Made by a program: the position numbers and the translations under genes. Below, one piece after another: positions 50,029 to 63,855 of a DNA stretch of 64,000 bases (its first letter is position 1; every line of letters begins with the position of its first letter). The DNA is from Osedax fenrisi (Eukaryota; Annelida; Polychaeta; Sabellida; Siboglinidae): assembly GCA_964019155.1 (NCBI GenBank), contig OZ025244.1:18011640-18075639 (forward strand). Reading direction: 5' to 3'. The notes beneath the pieces were generated by a model. It had not been told where the DNA came from. It searched no databases and saw only the letters and a program-made list of their open reading frames with translations.

Positions 50029-50526
50029 TTACATATACAATTGAATAAAATACAATTGGATACAAATAAATATACAAATAGCGGATACAAATGAACCCCT
50101 CAATGCGTCATAGACTTATACATGTTATAAATATATGTGAGGGGGCGGGACAATGCAATATTAATATTTTTTCTTGTTTTTGATTAGTTGTTAATTATGT
50201 TCTTGATAAACACAAAAGAAAAATAAGAACTGCCTGAGTCTAATCGAGGAAATATGGCTTACTAGCTTTTGGCTATTCCACTGAGCCATATGCCAGGCTA
50301 TATATATTCAATTAGTTTATATTAAATTATAATGTTATATATTTAATATAACCAGTATAATACTATCTTGTGAAATAAATGGCAATACCGATAGATATAT
50401 AAACACATATAAACACATATAACATTTATTACAATTATTTAGATGTACACAAACTATATATTTATTTATTAAATAGAATATAATGTATTCACATATTAAA
50501 ATAATTATTAAGACATTTTTATACAG

Positions 50527-50637
50527 ATATTAAAGATTTGAAAACAACAAAATTCCAACAAAACGCTTTGGATTATTTTATTGTAAACAATGCATTTGAT
50601 TGGTCAGAAATTCCTGACTTCATCGTAGGACGACCTG
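50527..50637 (+). CDS. Glycosyltransferase-like gene, last exon found in window
   Basis: After ATACAG the exon begins AT ATT AAA; with the single G left by the previous exon this gives K|DIKDLKTTKFQQNALDYFIV, then NNAFDWSEIPDFIVGRPG, ending CCTG|GTTTGT. ALDYFI...F-W..IP..(V)GRP is the family motif normally followed by YDNWLV, which should start the next exon but was not found before 64000. The exact phase match across a 1.5-kb intron with a MITE inside confirms the chain 46678-48934-50527. Confidence 0.75.
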
Positions 50638-50959
50638 GTTTGTCATAAAACCACAGAGTTCAAAACACATATATTATTATAATATACTCTATGTGCGTCA
50701 TATATTACATATATTTAAGGTCAACGATACCTTATTTCATTTATTCGCTTCTTTTTCCACTCCCGTACTTGCCCTATTTACAACTCTCGATCCCTCTCTA
50801 GGTCCCGCTCCTTTAGGGCCAACAACTCCTATATCCACTCATTTAGTGCGAACCGCTCCTATATCCGAAACCACTCTATATACTTTGTCTGCTCCAATGT
50901 AGGTATCCGCTTCTTATATTGATACATATATGTATATATGTATATTTATTTATATTTGT

Positions 50960-50992
<33 letters not shown>

Positions 50993-51726
50993 GTATATAC
51001 GTATATTGGTTATAATTAAAACTGACTTAATATATTAATTTATAATGCATGAACTAAACATGTCCATGGACAATGCACTGCATGGTAGAAAATATATGTT
51101 TCAAAGGTGATCGGTCAAGATTAAATTATATATTAATAACTAATTATAATAGTAATTTAACAATTAACTAAAAATCGTTGTGTACTCTTTAATATTCGAC
51201 TAATTTGATCATTGATTTATTAAATTTGTATAAACTTTTTAAACACATATATCTATTTAACAAGGGAAATTCAAGACATTTATTAATTATTATGAAATAT
51301 AATTATAGATTATAATCTATAATTTCTAACATTTAAAATGAAAAATTTCTATTTAATAACTTGCGATCATGCTTTAAGTCCATTGATGGAAATATAGTAA
51401 CAAACATTATGCAAATCATGTAAGAATTATACAGATAATTATTAAATTTTAATCAGCTACTATACAATACGTAATATATAATATACGTTTATATAGTGTA
51501 TGCATACATATATGTAAAAAGTAACGGGTCAGAAAAAAGTAACGGGAGCGGCTCTATTATGTTTGCTAATTTATTTATAGAATTTTCGTATTAATAAGCA
51601 AATAGATAAATTTAAGATAGATGAAGATAATTTTTTACTTTATAATATTTCGTAATGTATATACTTTATATTCTATATTATTATATATATTATTTGTATA
51701 TACTTTATATTCTAAATACTATAGTA
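50638..51726. other. Intron/intergenic sequence with a 17-20-bp degenerate repeat
   Basis: A GC-richer patch at 50750-50900 repeats CCGCTCCTATATCC-like words (CCCGCTCCTTTAGGGCC, CAACTCCTATATCC, ACCGCTCCTATATCC, CTGCTCC) that make a 69-residue ORF with no family features. The rest is AT-rich. Confidence 0.5.
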
Positions 51727-52160
51727 GGGGACGTGAGGGGGTTTTGGGCGATGAGGGTGTTTTGGTCGATGGCAATATAACCACAACGGTAATAGATTTG
51801 AAAATATTTTACATTAACGAACTGTGTATAATGTTAATGTTACCTAATATTTTAAGAATAATTGAAGACAAATTAAATATATTGAATAATATTATCGATT
51901 ATATAAAAAGTGCATTTTCTGCTATATTATTGTAATAAATAACGGAGAGTTAATGGTAAATTACAACACAATTAATAACATTTTTATGATAATTTTTTTA
52001 TAATATTAAACTACTCAATTTTCTACATAAAATGAAATAAAAATTAATTAAAAATATTAATTATATAATTGAATAAAGATAACATAGTAATACTATATGC
52101 TATGAGGGTATTTTGGTCGATATCATGAGGAGGTTTTGGGTGATATATCGACCAATCAAC
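51727..52160. mobile_element. Left part of an iterated-word element, GGTTTTGGGCGATG
   Basis: After TA the sequence starts GGGGACGTGAGGGGGTTTTGGGCGAT, repeats as GAGGGTGTTTTGGTCGAT, and recurs near 52104-52150 (GAGGGTATTTTGGTCGAT, GAGGAGGTTTTGGGTGAT). Inverted copies of the long end occur only at 61105-61127 and 61317-61337, 9 kb away, so the element is either hugely expanded by insertions or split. Confidence 0.6.
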
Positions 52161-52339
52161 GATCACAAATTTGCATAATTAAATTCTCTAAATAATATAC
52201 AAATTGCGGTCGTTCCATTGAATGGTGTAAGATGATATACATTGCATACTATACAATTAATAAATTATATTAATTATACTATATAGATTGTGCAAATATT
52301 AGAAAAAATTATAATGTATATCTTATATATATATATATA

Positions 52340-52786
52340 CAGTAAAAGCCGCTTGTATCGACATCCCAGGATATCCACAAATATGTCGATACATCCGATT
52401 GTCATTACATATGATGAAGGCGTGGATAATTTTAAATTACGCACACTTAATAGAATATGTACTTGTATTATCAAATATCACATATATGCTATCCTTAATT
52501 TCTATTATATCGTTAATTGTGTATATTAAGTTAATACTATTAATGCGAGCGACTTCGATTACGTAATATCGCGCGCGCTCACATTCCAGAGAAGCGTGCG
52601 TTGGCAATAACAAGTCATGGAATTAACCCAGCGTGGTAGGGACATTCGTATGAGTCTATATATGGGCAAAAATGCCTGATACTAATATCTACGTACGAGT
52701 ATACAATACTGCGTAGTATCAAACATGATATTAATATATATGTATATAGGGGCATATATATATAAATGGGTATGCGTGTATATGGG

Positions 52787-52862
<76 letters not shown>

Positions 52863-53239
52863 CAATGTGCATAGTGTAGTGAATCTACAATAATACAAAG
52901 ATTAATTCTTCATATTATCATAACTTATTTGATAATATACATATATATATATGTACTATAGTCCATAGTTTATTAATATGTTCAACTCTATATCATACAT
53001 ACTATAGTATATATGGTAAAGATGTGTACTATTTTCATAATGTCGATACACGTGATGACAATTTCTAAATTGTATAGTAAAATGTTGTCGATACAGCCGA
53101 TTTGTCGATACAGCCGATTGTCGATACACGCGATATTCTCTAACATGTATTATATGGAAATTCCAACAAATATATTTGAAATTGTCATTAGAACCGATAT
53201 ATCGATATATGTGGCTGTCGATACAAGCGGCTTTTACTG
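52340..53239. mobile_element. pogo-like MITE, CAGTAAAAGCCGCTTGTATCGACA terminus
   Basis: This 900-bp TA-flanked element has 24-bp inverted ends. The word TGTCGATACA(G/T)CCGATT is repeated near 52386 and at 53040, 53086, 53104, 53119 and the end. The centre holds a CG-rich patch (52540-52640) and a 73-bp TA tract. The CAGTAAAAGCC end relates it to the 44003 element. Confidence 0.88.
52789..52861. repeat. TA microsatellite inside the pogo-like MITE
   Basis: An uninterrupted (TA)n run of about 73 bp. Confidence 0.95.
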
Positions 53240-53788
53240 TATATATATATATATAAATATAATATAATATAAAAATATATATATATATATATAATACAAA
53301 ATTATAATATATATATATTATTTATATATACTTATTTGTATGTTTTATATATATATATATATTTATGGTATACTTATAATTACATTAGGTATATTTATAT
53401 ATGTAAATGCATTGTGTTTAATAACACATGTGTTTAATAATGATGTCTTTGAGGTACATTTGTAACAAATATATAAGAAATATTATCTAATAGGTTATTG
53501 GTTTTGTATATAACCTATATGATATTATGAACATATTAATGTCCCTATTTTAAATAACCTAATGTTAAAACATTAAACACATAAATTACCGCTAACTCGG
53601 AATTATTTATAGATTCTAGTTTAATTCTATGTAAATAGATTAAAGAATAATTAGATGTCTCATAAACTTTTTTGTTCCTTTTTGGTCTGATTAAGCATGA
53701 CTTGACTGTATATATATATATATATATATATAATTGATTATTTATTAATCGGAATTATCTAAATATTAAATCTTTTTATCATAATATA

Positions 53789-53886
<98 letters not shown>

Positions 53887-55329
53887 TGATTATTAAGTAA
53901 TATACAGGACTGCATGAATATACATGATCATTATTTATTTTCATAAAATATAATTAATTTGTGAAATTATAAATAATAAAATATTCTATAGATAGTCATA
54001 TATGTTGAATTTAGTGAAACTGTATATTATACATAGATTAGCCCACATTATATAAATATATTTATAATGGAAAAATATAATTATGTTATATTTTACACTG
54101 TTTACCAGATGATTAATCACAGGATTAATGATTTGTAATTATTTATTGATATATATATATATGACATATATTATTTATTAATAGTAATTCTATTTTTATA
54201 GTTATCATATAGTTATAAATTAATATATTAACTATTTATATATATACAGTTATTTCATAATACATTAAATTAATATATAATTTTTTAATTTTAACAATAA
54301 GATTACAAAAATAGCTTAATAAATTGTTCTTAAATTATAAATTAATATATTAACTATTTTTATAGTATTTATTTAATAATACATTAATATATACTGGAAT
54401 AGTATATAATTAAGTGATTTTGAAATATTTCATAAATAATAATACATTAACAAGTGATTTATTAAAATATAATTTTATTTATTAAATAGTAATTTCATAT
54501 ATAATTTATTAAATAGTATTACAATATATTCTAGAATATAAATAGTCTAGACTATATGTAAACTATAGTCTACATACAATTTATATAATTAATAATTCAT
54601 TTTGTATGTAAACTAGTTATAAATTAATATATTCTTGCAATATTAACAGTGAATTAAAAAAAAAACAATTATTTGTATGTAATAAAAATATGAATTGATT
54701 TATAAATATTTCATAAATACTAAAATATACATAAATATATGAATTATTTATTAAAATATAATTATAATGATTATCCTGTGTTCATATATATAATATAATA
54801 AAATATACATGAGTGATTTATTAAAATATAATTATAATGAATATCCCATGTTCATAATGCAATATGAGTGATTTATTCAGATATAATTATATTGATTATC
54901 ATATGTTCATATATATATTTAATAAAATAAATGTAAATTTGTTTATAAATTTATTTAAATTCACAAATTTAATTTAATGCATAATGCATGGTACTATATA
55001 TAGTAACTATATTTATCATAGTTTAAATTAAACAGATAACTTCATAGTAAGATATGATTTCATAGTAAGATTCAATTATATAACATTTTATTTTATTTTT
55101 AATTGTTATATATATACATTTTTTAGACATAGTATTTATTTATCTTCCACATTTAGCTTATACTGAGATCCTTGATAACAACTGTATAATCCTTTCTTTT
55201 ACCTAATGGAGAATTAATTAATTATAATATAATAGTAATATTAAAATATCAATAAATGTATATATTAATATGAATTTAATTTTAATAATATGAATATATA
55301 TATTATGTGATAATATTAAATTAATATAT
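53240..55329. other. AT-rich stretch
   Basis: It contains a TA tract (53783-53887), short units near 54760-54900 in which GATTTATTAAAATATAATTA...GATTATC...ATGTTCATATAT recurs three or four times at roughly 70-80 bp spacing, and no gene. Confidence 0.5.
53783..53887. repeat. TA microsatellite
   Basis: About 105 bp of TA with two CA interruptions; the Ile/Tyr ORF is its translation. Confidence 0.95.
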
Positions 55330-55799
55330 ACTTATTCCAAAGATTTTGCGAAGCAAAGATATAACACTCCCTATGCATGCAACATAATTTAGTAATATAC
55401 CCAACCGCTGCTAGCAGTAGTATCGAAATCACTGAAATAGATTTAGGTTCGGCTCTGTTTGCATACAACAATGTTTTCATTGCTCTATTAAATTACATGC
55501 AATATAAATTAGCTTTTACTCACTAAATATATACTTATAGCAGTTAAAACATACATATCATATTTGTTTGTTATATATTAGTAATGAACACTTAGTTTTC
55601 ATCATATAAATATTAATTTAAAGCATATTATTTAACATTTTAAAAGTGTATAGTTAAATACGAATTTACATTATAAACAACGCATAGTTCCTAAAAGTAA
55701 CCCGCTATAGGTGGCACCAGGGTATTTTGTATACAAATTCGAATTACATGATTTCGCGTAAGTGTTATATCTTTCCTTCGGAAAATCTTTGCTTATTCT
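55330..55799. mobile_element. MITE with AAAGATATAACACT arms
   Basis: The left end CTTATTCCAAAGATTTTGCG, AAGCAAAGATATAACACT and the inverted right end (AATAAGCAAAGATTTTCCGA, AGGAAAGATATAACACTTAC) form 40-bp arms about 470 bp apart. An inverted partial relative lies at 41400-41680. Confidence 0.78.
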
Positions 55800-55915
55800 A
55801 TAATAATTTTAAAAATATTTTTTTTACATTTTGAGAATTAATTTGATTACACATATTTTATTACATACCTATTATATATATTTATATAAAATTAAAATGT
55901 AATTAAATTATATTC

Positions 55916-55977
<62 letters not shown>

Positions 55978-57686
55978 ATATGATTTATACTAATAAATAA
56001 ATAATAGATATTTGTATATTTAATAAATTTAACATATTTTAATATTGAAAATGAAATATGTTAAGTAAAACCATTTTTATAAGAATCTCATAGACTAGTC
56101 CAGATTGATCTTCTCTGAATCGGTTTGAATTAACTATAGGAAATTAAAATTATTATTATATAAATGTTTAAACATTATTATAATATAATAATTATTTAGT
56201 AAAAATATTAATTTTAAATATATTCATAATACATTTTTAGAAATTATTTGTTAACATATATTTATTTAGGTGTAACCTTGTAACCAATTTGTTTAGACAC
56301 TGCGATCAACATCAGTAATGAGTTTTCGGCGGTGTATCGTATATTAATTATTATAAGCTATATTAAATAGATGTGTTTTCAATTTGACTTTAAAGGTGTG
56401 GTCAGAAACTATAGATCTAATTGAGTAAGGTAGGGAGTTCCATAGTTTAGGTGATATTATAGAAAAAGAAGATTCCTGTTTTTTATTTAGTGATAAAGTT
56501 ATTGGTATATTTAGTTTGTATTTGTGTATTGTTCGTTGTGGTCGGGATGACTTGTAGTTCGTAAGTAGTTCAGTAAGATAGTCAGGTTTATTATTATGGG
56601 TGGCATGGTGGGTCAGTAGGAGTAATTTGTATTGTATGCGGTAAGGGATGGGTAGCCAGTGAATGGATTTCATATAAGGTGTGATATGTTGTCTTGAGTA
56701 TTTTTTTATCCTGAAAAAGGTGTAACATTTGATTATTTCTATTAATGTAAAATTTTTAAAATTTATAAAATTTACCTATATTTCACATTATGTATAAGTA
56801 AGTTATTTATAATTAATTATTAAAGTATTTAAATATATACATTTAAATTAAATGTTCATCAGATTGCATATTTATATTTTAAATAAATATAATATATTTT
56901 AATCTTAATATTACATAAGTAAAAACCATGTTAACAAGAGGAACATGAATTAGCCCACCTGCAGGGTCTGCAATTCAGGTTGATGATCTCTGAACCGAGC
57001 TAATTGTAGAACATTAAATCATTATTAGTATAATACTATAGTTACATATAACATATATGCACACATTATATAGACATAGAATAATAATATAATTCAAATT
57101 TATATATATATTTTATATTTTGAGAAATAATTTTATCAAATATATTTTTTTTATAAATAAATGCATTTATATATTATAATTAAATTGTTATTAAACTACA
57201 TGTATATTATAATATATGATTTATGCTAGTAAATATATAATTTAATTATTTCTATTCATGTTAAATTCATCAAAGTAATTACATTATTTATCAATTAATT
57301 ATTTATAAAAAAAATACATATAATTAAATTATAATTAAATGTATTTTAATATCCTAATATATGTATAATATACATTGTATATAATATATATGCATATTTA
57401 AGGAATTTAATATTTTAATATTTTAAATTGAAACGATTTTTATGAGAATCTCATAGAGTAGCCCAGGTTGATGTTTTCTGAATCGATTTGATAACACTTG
57501 ATTATAACTATAGGACATTTTTATCATAGAATAATAATTTAATATAAATTATTAATTTCAAATATATAAATATATACAAATATTATATTGTATATTTTAT
57601 GAAACTGTTGAATAAATGTTAAATATATTTGTATACAAATATTAATTTATGATAATATATTTTGCATATTTATATAATAATAATAA

Positions 57687-57724
<38 letters not shown>

Positions 57725-57754
57725 TTGTATGGTGTACCCAAATATTCTATTCTA
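55800..57754. other. Diverged ~three-copy repeat region with a LINE insertion
   Basis: A block (TTTTTATAAGAATCTCATAG, TAGTCCAGATTGATCTTCTC, TGAATCGGTTTGA) near 56070-56135 recurs near 57430-57500, and in a more diverged form near 56930-57005 (AACATGAATTAGCCCACC, TTCAGGTTGATGATCTCTGA). Flanking AT-rich sequence is partly shared, which suggests an older segmental repeat. The TA tract at 55920-55972 belongs to it. The LINE piece at 56344 interrupts the series. Confidence 0.5.
56344..56700 (-). pseudogene. CR1/L2-like LINE 3' terminal fragment
   Basis: The minus strand encodes SIHWLPIPYRIQYKLLLLTH, then KPDYLTELLTNYKSSR and SPKLWNSLPYSIRSIVSDHT, FKVKLKTHLF, the characteristic C-terminus (LHWLPVxxRIxFKILLLTYKA...AAPxLWNSLPxxIRxxxxxxxFKxxLKTHLF) of CR1/L2-like LINEs. 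The piece is open for 109 residues but lacks the RT. Past 56680 the upstream part is cut off. Confidence 0.88.
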
Positions 57755-58866
57755 CACTGTTAAAAATAATAGCGTTCAAAACCCTTTACTTTATAAAATA
57801 TCAATAAGTAAAGGGTTTCATTTCTGTTTATTTACCAAACCCTTTACTTGTATTTCGTATATAATTTGTCGAAACCCTTTAATACCTTAAATTTGCATAT
57901 ATAAAGGGTTTCTATTTATGAGTTAATATAATAGCTTTCAAAACCCTTTACTTTATAAAATATAAATAACTAAAGGGTTTCGCTAAACAAAACCCTTTAA
58001 TCGTATTTCGTAGATACTAAAGGGTTTCACGAAATTCATAGTGGTGATTCGAATAATTATTATATACACAATTATTATGTCAACATTATTAATTATTCTA
58101 AGTAAAACTATATTATTTTATAAAATTTTCTCTATTTTAAAATATTTATTTAATTATACCCTAATAAAAATTAGTAATCAATTATTATTTTTATTTTATA
58201 TTTAAGGTAATAATCGTCATTATATAAATAAAATGTTATTTTAAAATTGAAATTTTAATAAATAATTAATATTTCTATTCAAATTTTATAATTACCTAAC
58301 TCGAATTAGGTAAACCAGACCTTTGTATTACATTGGAAATTAAGTATATTAATTAAGATGATACGATTGGAAATCATGTTTAATTAAATACTCAATATTG
58401 GATATATAACAATTATACGTTTATTAAATATTATGTATAACATAACATTTAAAACATTATAATATTTAATTAATTAATTATTTAATTAATTATAATAATA
58501 CAAATTAAAATACAACTGATAATCAATTCAATAATATTTTATGAAATTCTATCATTTATTAGATATTTTCACGAAACCCTTTAGTATAAAAATAGCTTAA
58601 CTAAAGGGTTTCAAACCCTTTAGTGGATATTCGCACGAAACCCTTTAGTATAATAAATGCGTAACTAAAGGGTTTGTAATTTATTCTACCAAACCCTTTA
58701 GTTCGAAAAACGGCATAACTAAAGGTTTCCAAACCCTTTAGTAAATATTCGACCTAAACCCTTTAGTTTGAAAAAAAGCTTAACTAAAGGTTACCAAACC
58801 CTTTCATTAAACGGTCATCGATTAAAGGGTTTATTTCACGAAAACTAAAGGGTTTTTTTTAACAGT
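57755..58866. mobile_element. CACTA-like element with AAACCCTTTA repeats
   Basis: The left end CACTGTTAAAAATAATAG is nearly the same as that of the 30603 element. The right end AAAAACAGT lacks the last G. Both flanks carry many AAACCCTTTAGT/ACTAAAGGGTTT pairs (about ten at 57775-58030, about twelve at 58565-58860). The word differs from AAAGGTT of the 30603 element only by a longer G/T run, so the two are sister families. Confidence 0.78.
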
Positions 58867-58869
58867 AGG

Positions 58870-59750
58870 ACAATTAATTTTTTCTATATTTATTAATTAT
58901 ATGATATTATGTTCTCCAAAAAATAATTACATATTATTTGTTGATGATACTAATATAATTATTACATATAAATTACTTAATAATCTAACAATTATAAATT
59001 ATAATCAGCATGTGATGACATTTTTCTATGGTATAAAATTATCCGGTGTTTGTGGTAATAAATTATACATAAATATAGATAAAACGCATTGTATGTATTT
59101 AAAAATGATATAATATTTAATATATGTATAGATTATACACTTTTATCTCAGCTAACTTATACATATTTTCTTGGAATAAATCTGGATATTTGTTTAAATT
59201 GGAAATGTCATTTAGGTTATCTTAAAAATAAATTATTGAAAATTGTATTGATTATAAAAAATGTTTCATACTTTGTAAATACATCTGCCATGATCAAACT
59301 ATACTATGCTTTATTTTATCCATATTTAATTTACTGTATAGAAATATAGGGGCGTTATGTATCAAACTTAAATATAATTTATTTTATTCAAAAAATTATT
59401 TTAAAAATAATTTGTATATAATAACCAAATGATTTTGTTTCTCTATTAAAATGGGAAAATAATGGAAAATATAATATTATCTTTATGATATTTATAAGTA
59501 CAAGACTAGCATTTACATGTATAAGTTGTGCCATCTTATTATTTTAAATCATTTTAAATTGACGTCTAAAAAATACTAAATAACAGGAGTTAATGTGATT
59601 TTATTCAACCTTATTTTAAATATAATTATATGAATAATACCTTAAGTAATTACTTACACTCGGACAACAACTTTGGAATGCTTTAAGTATAGATATAAGA
59701 AAGTCCCATTCCTTATCATTATTTTGTAAAAATCTTAAAATAAATATATA
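58870..59750 (+). pseudogene. LINE reverse transcriptase fragment
   Basis: Reads NYILFVDDTNIIITYKLLNN (the catalytic loop as FVDD), KLYINIDKTHCMYLKM, then after a shift YTYFLGINLDICLNWKCHLG, LYYALFYPYLIYCIEI and a decayed C-terminus with an LWNAL-like QLWNALSIDIRKSHSLSLF. The start abuts the right end of the CACTA-like element. It is a jockey/CR1-type LINE, 5' truncated. Confidence 0.8.
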
Positions 59751-61336
59751 TTATACTTATTCTATTTGACTTAGGAAAATATTTTTTTATATATTATTTA
59801 AATTTGTATTATATTTATTTGAAATTATAAAAAATACTGTCATTATATTAAATTATGACACTATAATAAACTGACATTATAAAAATTATTGTATATAATT
59901 TTATGATTTTGTTAGCTTTTATTTTATTTGTACATTTGTTTACATTAAATTACATTATATTTACATTAAATAAATTACTTTAGTAAAATGTGAATTATCA
60001 AATTAATTTAAATATAAGTATGTGTATATGTGTATGTATATATATGTATATGTATATAGTTATATGTATATGTGTATGTGTATGTGTATATGTATATGTA
60101 TATATGTGTGTGCGAGTGTATATTTGTATGTATGTACATTCGAAATTGTTAACCTATATTGTATTGAATATATTTATTTATAAATAAATATATTTTGTTC
60201 TCTTGTTTCTTAGTTTTAAATGTTGGTTATCTCCTATTTATTTCCTCTAAATTATATTTTAGTTTATGTTATTTTAATGCTTGATGTATTTCTTAGATTT
60301 TAATTATTATTTAATAATGTATTTATGTTATACTATTATGACTTACTGGTTACATATATAATATAAAAAAATAAAATATATAATAAAATATTTATTATAT
60401 ATTTTATTTTTTTAATTGTATAATTGATTGTATACATTATTATTTATTTATTACTATTATCTATAATGATACTTATCATGTTAATAACGGTGTAATTGAT
60501 AAGCAACATTGCTTCTATAATTATAATAGCGTATACGCTAAGTATATATACGCTGCCATTACGGTAATGATTACCTAAATATGATAACTTTGATAATAAT
60601 ATATTTAATATTTATATGATATGTATATGCAATATGCTTACATATATACAATATAAATTGCTACTAATATCATAATGATATGTAACTTTCATATTAATGT
60701 GATTTAATAAATGATATATATATATATATATACATTACATATAAATTATATGATATATGATATATAATATATAAAAATATATATATTTAATTTCTTACCG
60801 GAGTTATAGATTTCTGATATATTCATTTATATCTTTTCATAAAGCTCTGTCATAAATACAAGTCATAATATTCTTTATTTAATTTATTATATTTCGTAAT
60901 TTATTTGATTTGTAAACATTACACGCGTAACTATATCAAAAACGTAATACAAAGTAATATAAAGTATTATAAAATCATTATAATATTTTATATATTGCGT
61001 GTGTTGTATATTTGTCATCGAATTATGACGGATATCCGAAAAAGTTTATTAAAATGCCAAATTTAATGTTTGATTACATAGGGCGACACCTATTAACACA
61101 TTCGGAACTATCGCCCAAAACCCCCTCACGTATCATATTTGACTGATATTTACTAGTATTATTAGAATTGATAATACATAAATATGATATAATGAAATAC
61201 ATATCCGAGATAGCTATCTAGTATATTAACATCTTTTTAATACATAATCTAAAATTTAAATACTACTATTTAATATTCACGGAGTACTGACTACTATGGC
61301 GAGGGCTAAATTCTATCGCCCAAAACCCCCTCACGT
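59751..61336. other. AT-rich stretch with short GT tract and iterated-word ends
   Basis: A TATG/GTAT microsatellite lies at 60018-60135. Two inverted copies of the 51727 element end occur (CGCCCAAAACCCCCTCACGT at 61107 and 61318). No gene is seen. Confidence 0.55.
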
Positions 61337-63196
61337 CACTTAATTATTTTATAGATATGTTTAAATTAATGTTAAATAAATGTTGTCCTTTATATACTCC
61401 CAAAATCATAAGTAATAAAATTAAAAATCCATGGATAAATAATTCTTTGTTAAAATGTATCCACCATAAAAAAAAATTATTAAAATTGTTTATAGTTGAT
61501 AAAAATGATTTTAATCATATTAAATATAAAAAATATAGAAATATTTTAACTTCAGTACTAAGAAATACTGAAAAATTATTTTATAAAAAAGCTCTGTCAA
61601 ATTGTTGTAATAATTCAAAAAAACATGGTCTATTTTAAATAATATAATTAAAGGAAGTACTTTTTCAAATTATTTAAATACAAATTTATCGGCTAATGAT
61701 TTTAATCTATATTTTAGTAATGTTGGAAAAAATCTTGCTAAGGATTTGAATTCTAACTCTGGTTTTAATTCAAATTTACATGTACATTATTTATCTTCTC
61801 ATAACACAAATACTTTTTATCTTACACCAGTTACAAATTCCGAAATAATTAATATAATAATTCATACGAACAATAAAAATAGTACAGATATTTATAATAT
61901 AAATATGAGCTTAATAAAACAACTTAATACAGAATTAAGTCCTGTATTATGTTCTATATTTAATAAATCATTCAGTGAGGGAGTATTTCCTGATTGTTTT
62001 AAAATTGCTAAGGTTATACCTTTACATAAAAAGGGTAATACAAATATATTAGATAATTTTAGGCCAATATCTCTTCTCCCTCAATTCTCAAAAATTTATG
62101 AAAAATTATTTAAAAAAAGACTTCTTTGTTTCATATATAAATATCAAATTTTGAATGAAAATCAATTTGGGTTCAGACAAAATTATTCAACAGAAGATGC
62201 ATTACATCACCTATCAGAAACAGTATGTGCTAAGTTAGAAAATACTAATAATTGTGCAGTTTTATCTATTGATCTAAAAAAGGCCTTTGACACTTTAGAT
62301 CATAATATATTGATAAATAAATTAGATAATATTGGTATCAGAGGTTTACTTTACAAAGTTCTATTATCTAGTTATTTATCAAACAGATGATACAAATTTA
62401 ATTTTCAGTAGTAAAACTTTTGATATTCTGCAAACTAATATACAAGATGACCTTTATAATTTAACTCACTGGCTATTTAGTAATAAATTAACATTAAATG
62501 TAAAAAAAACCAAAGTTATGCTCTATAATATTCGAAATTCTAAATCAAAAAAGAAACTAGAATTAAAAGTTTATAATGAATTTATAGAGCAGGTGAATCA
62601 TTTATCGTTCCTTGGTATAATAATTGATGATAAATGTAACTGGAATTATCATATAAATTATATCAGAACAAAACTAAGTAGATTATTGCTATTATAAATA
62701 AAATAAAACATAAACTACCTTTAAAAAATCGTATACAAATATATATCATAGTATTTTTGAAAGTCATCTAAATTATTGTTCATATATTTGGGGTAGTACA
62801 TTTTTGTCTAATATTCAACCAATTATTATATTGCAAAATAGGGTAATAAAAAATTTGTTTTTTTCTTTTAATGTAGATATAGATACAATTTATAAAAAAT
62901 TCAATCTTTTAAAATTTCAAGATATTATAAAGATTAATATCTTAAAATATATAAATAGATATATGACTAAATCTTTGCCTATAATTTTACAATATCATTT
63001 TACACAAAATTCAAATATTTATAAGCCTTTATCTAAAAAATTGGTTTTACCCAAAATTAGAACACATAGAAAATCGTTTTGCATCACTAACAAAGCTCCT
63101 GAGATATGGAATGCATTACCAGCTTCTTTTCACAAATTAATGAATAACAAAACTTTTAAAAAAAATATTAAATTATTTATTACCTCTTCGTATTAG
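61337..63196 (+). pseudogene. Jockey/CR1-type LINE with an internal deletion of the RT active site
   Basis: The linker is at 61352-61638 (WINNSLLKCIHHKKKLLKLF). From 61640 come ANDFNLYFSNVGKNLAKDLN, KVIPLHKKGNTNILDNFRPI, SLLPQFSKIYEKLFKKRLL, FGFRQNYSTEDALHH and VLSIDLKKAFDTLDHNILIN, up to SSYLSNR. The next bases jump to DDTNLIFSSKTFDI, so the segment carrying GVPQGSxLGPLLF and the aromatic residue of YADD is missing. The C-terminal part (FLGIIIDDKCNWNYHINYI; APEIWNALPASFHKLMNNKT) follows with one frame break near 62700. Low decay elsewhere suggests a fairly young copy. Confidence 0.88.
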
Positions 63197-63855
63197 TTAA
63201 CTTTTTATATTTTGTATTGTCTTTAGTTTCTTTTTCTCTTTCATTTTTATATTTTTTACATATTTTATGCATTTATTTCATTTGTGTTATATATTGTTCT
63301 TCTTTTAATATACATTTATATATTTTATTTATATATACTTTTATTATTTATTATATTTTATTTTGTATTTAACTGAAAATGATGACCTCTCCTTGATAAC
63401 AATATTCAAGTATATACTTACTTATTTATTCAGCACGATTTTCATTTACATGAATCACATTTACAAATCAAATAACTTTAATAATATATACAATAGTATA
63501 TATATACAAAATTATATTTATAATTATATACAAAATTGAAATTTAAAAAAGTTATTATCATTTTATAATTGTCATTTTATAATTTTCTTATATTTTTTCA
63601 AATCACTTTAATAATATATACAATAGTATATATATACAAAATTATAGTTCTAATGATATACAAAATTGAAATTTTAAAATAAGTTATTGTCATTTTATAA
63701 TTTACTTATATTTTTTTATTTTGTTATTCTTGTAATGCTGTTATCAAGTTGAGTGGGAAAATACCTAGTCAAGCTTTGCTTTTGTGTTTTCCTGAGTGTT
63801 TACACTCTATCTGAATCTAATATATAATATTATATAATCTACTATACTATATACT
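63197..63855. other. AT-rich 3' flank of the LINE with a diverged duplication
   Basis: CTTTAATAATATATACAATA...TATATACAAAATTATA...GATATACAAAATTGAAATTT occurs at 63476-63545 and again at 63603-63675 (about 128 bp apart). No gene is seen. Confidence 0.6.

Noticed and set aside
50693..50902. 69-residue ORF after the last glycosyltransferase-like exon
   Set aside because: It is Pro/Thr/Leu-rich and built from a degenerate 17-20-bp repeat. It lacks the expected YDNW motif and has the wrong phase for the preceding exon.
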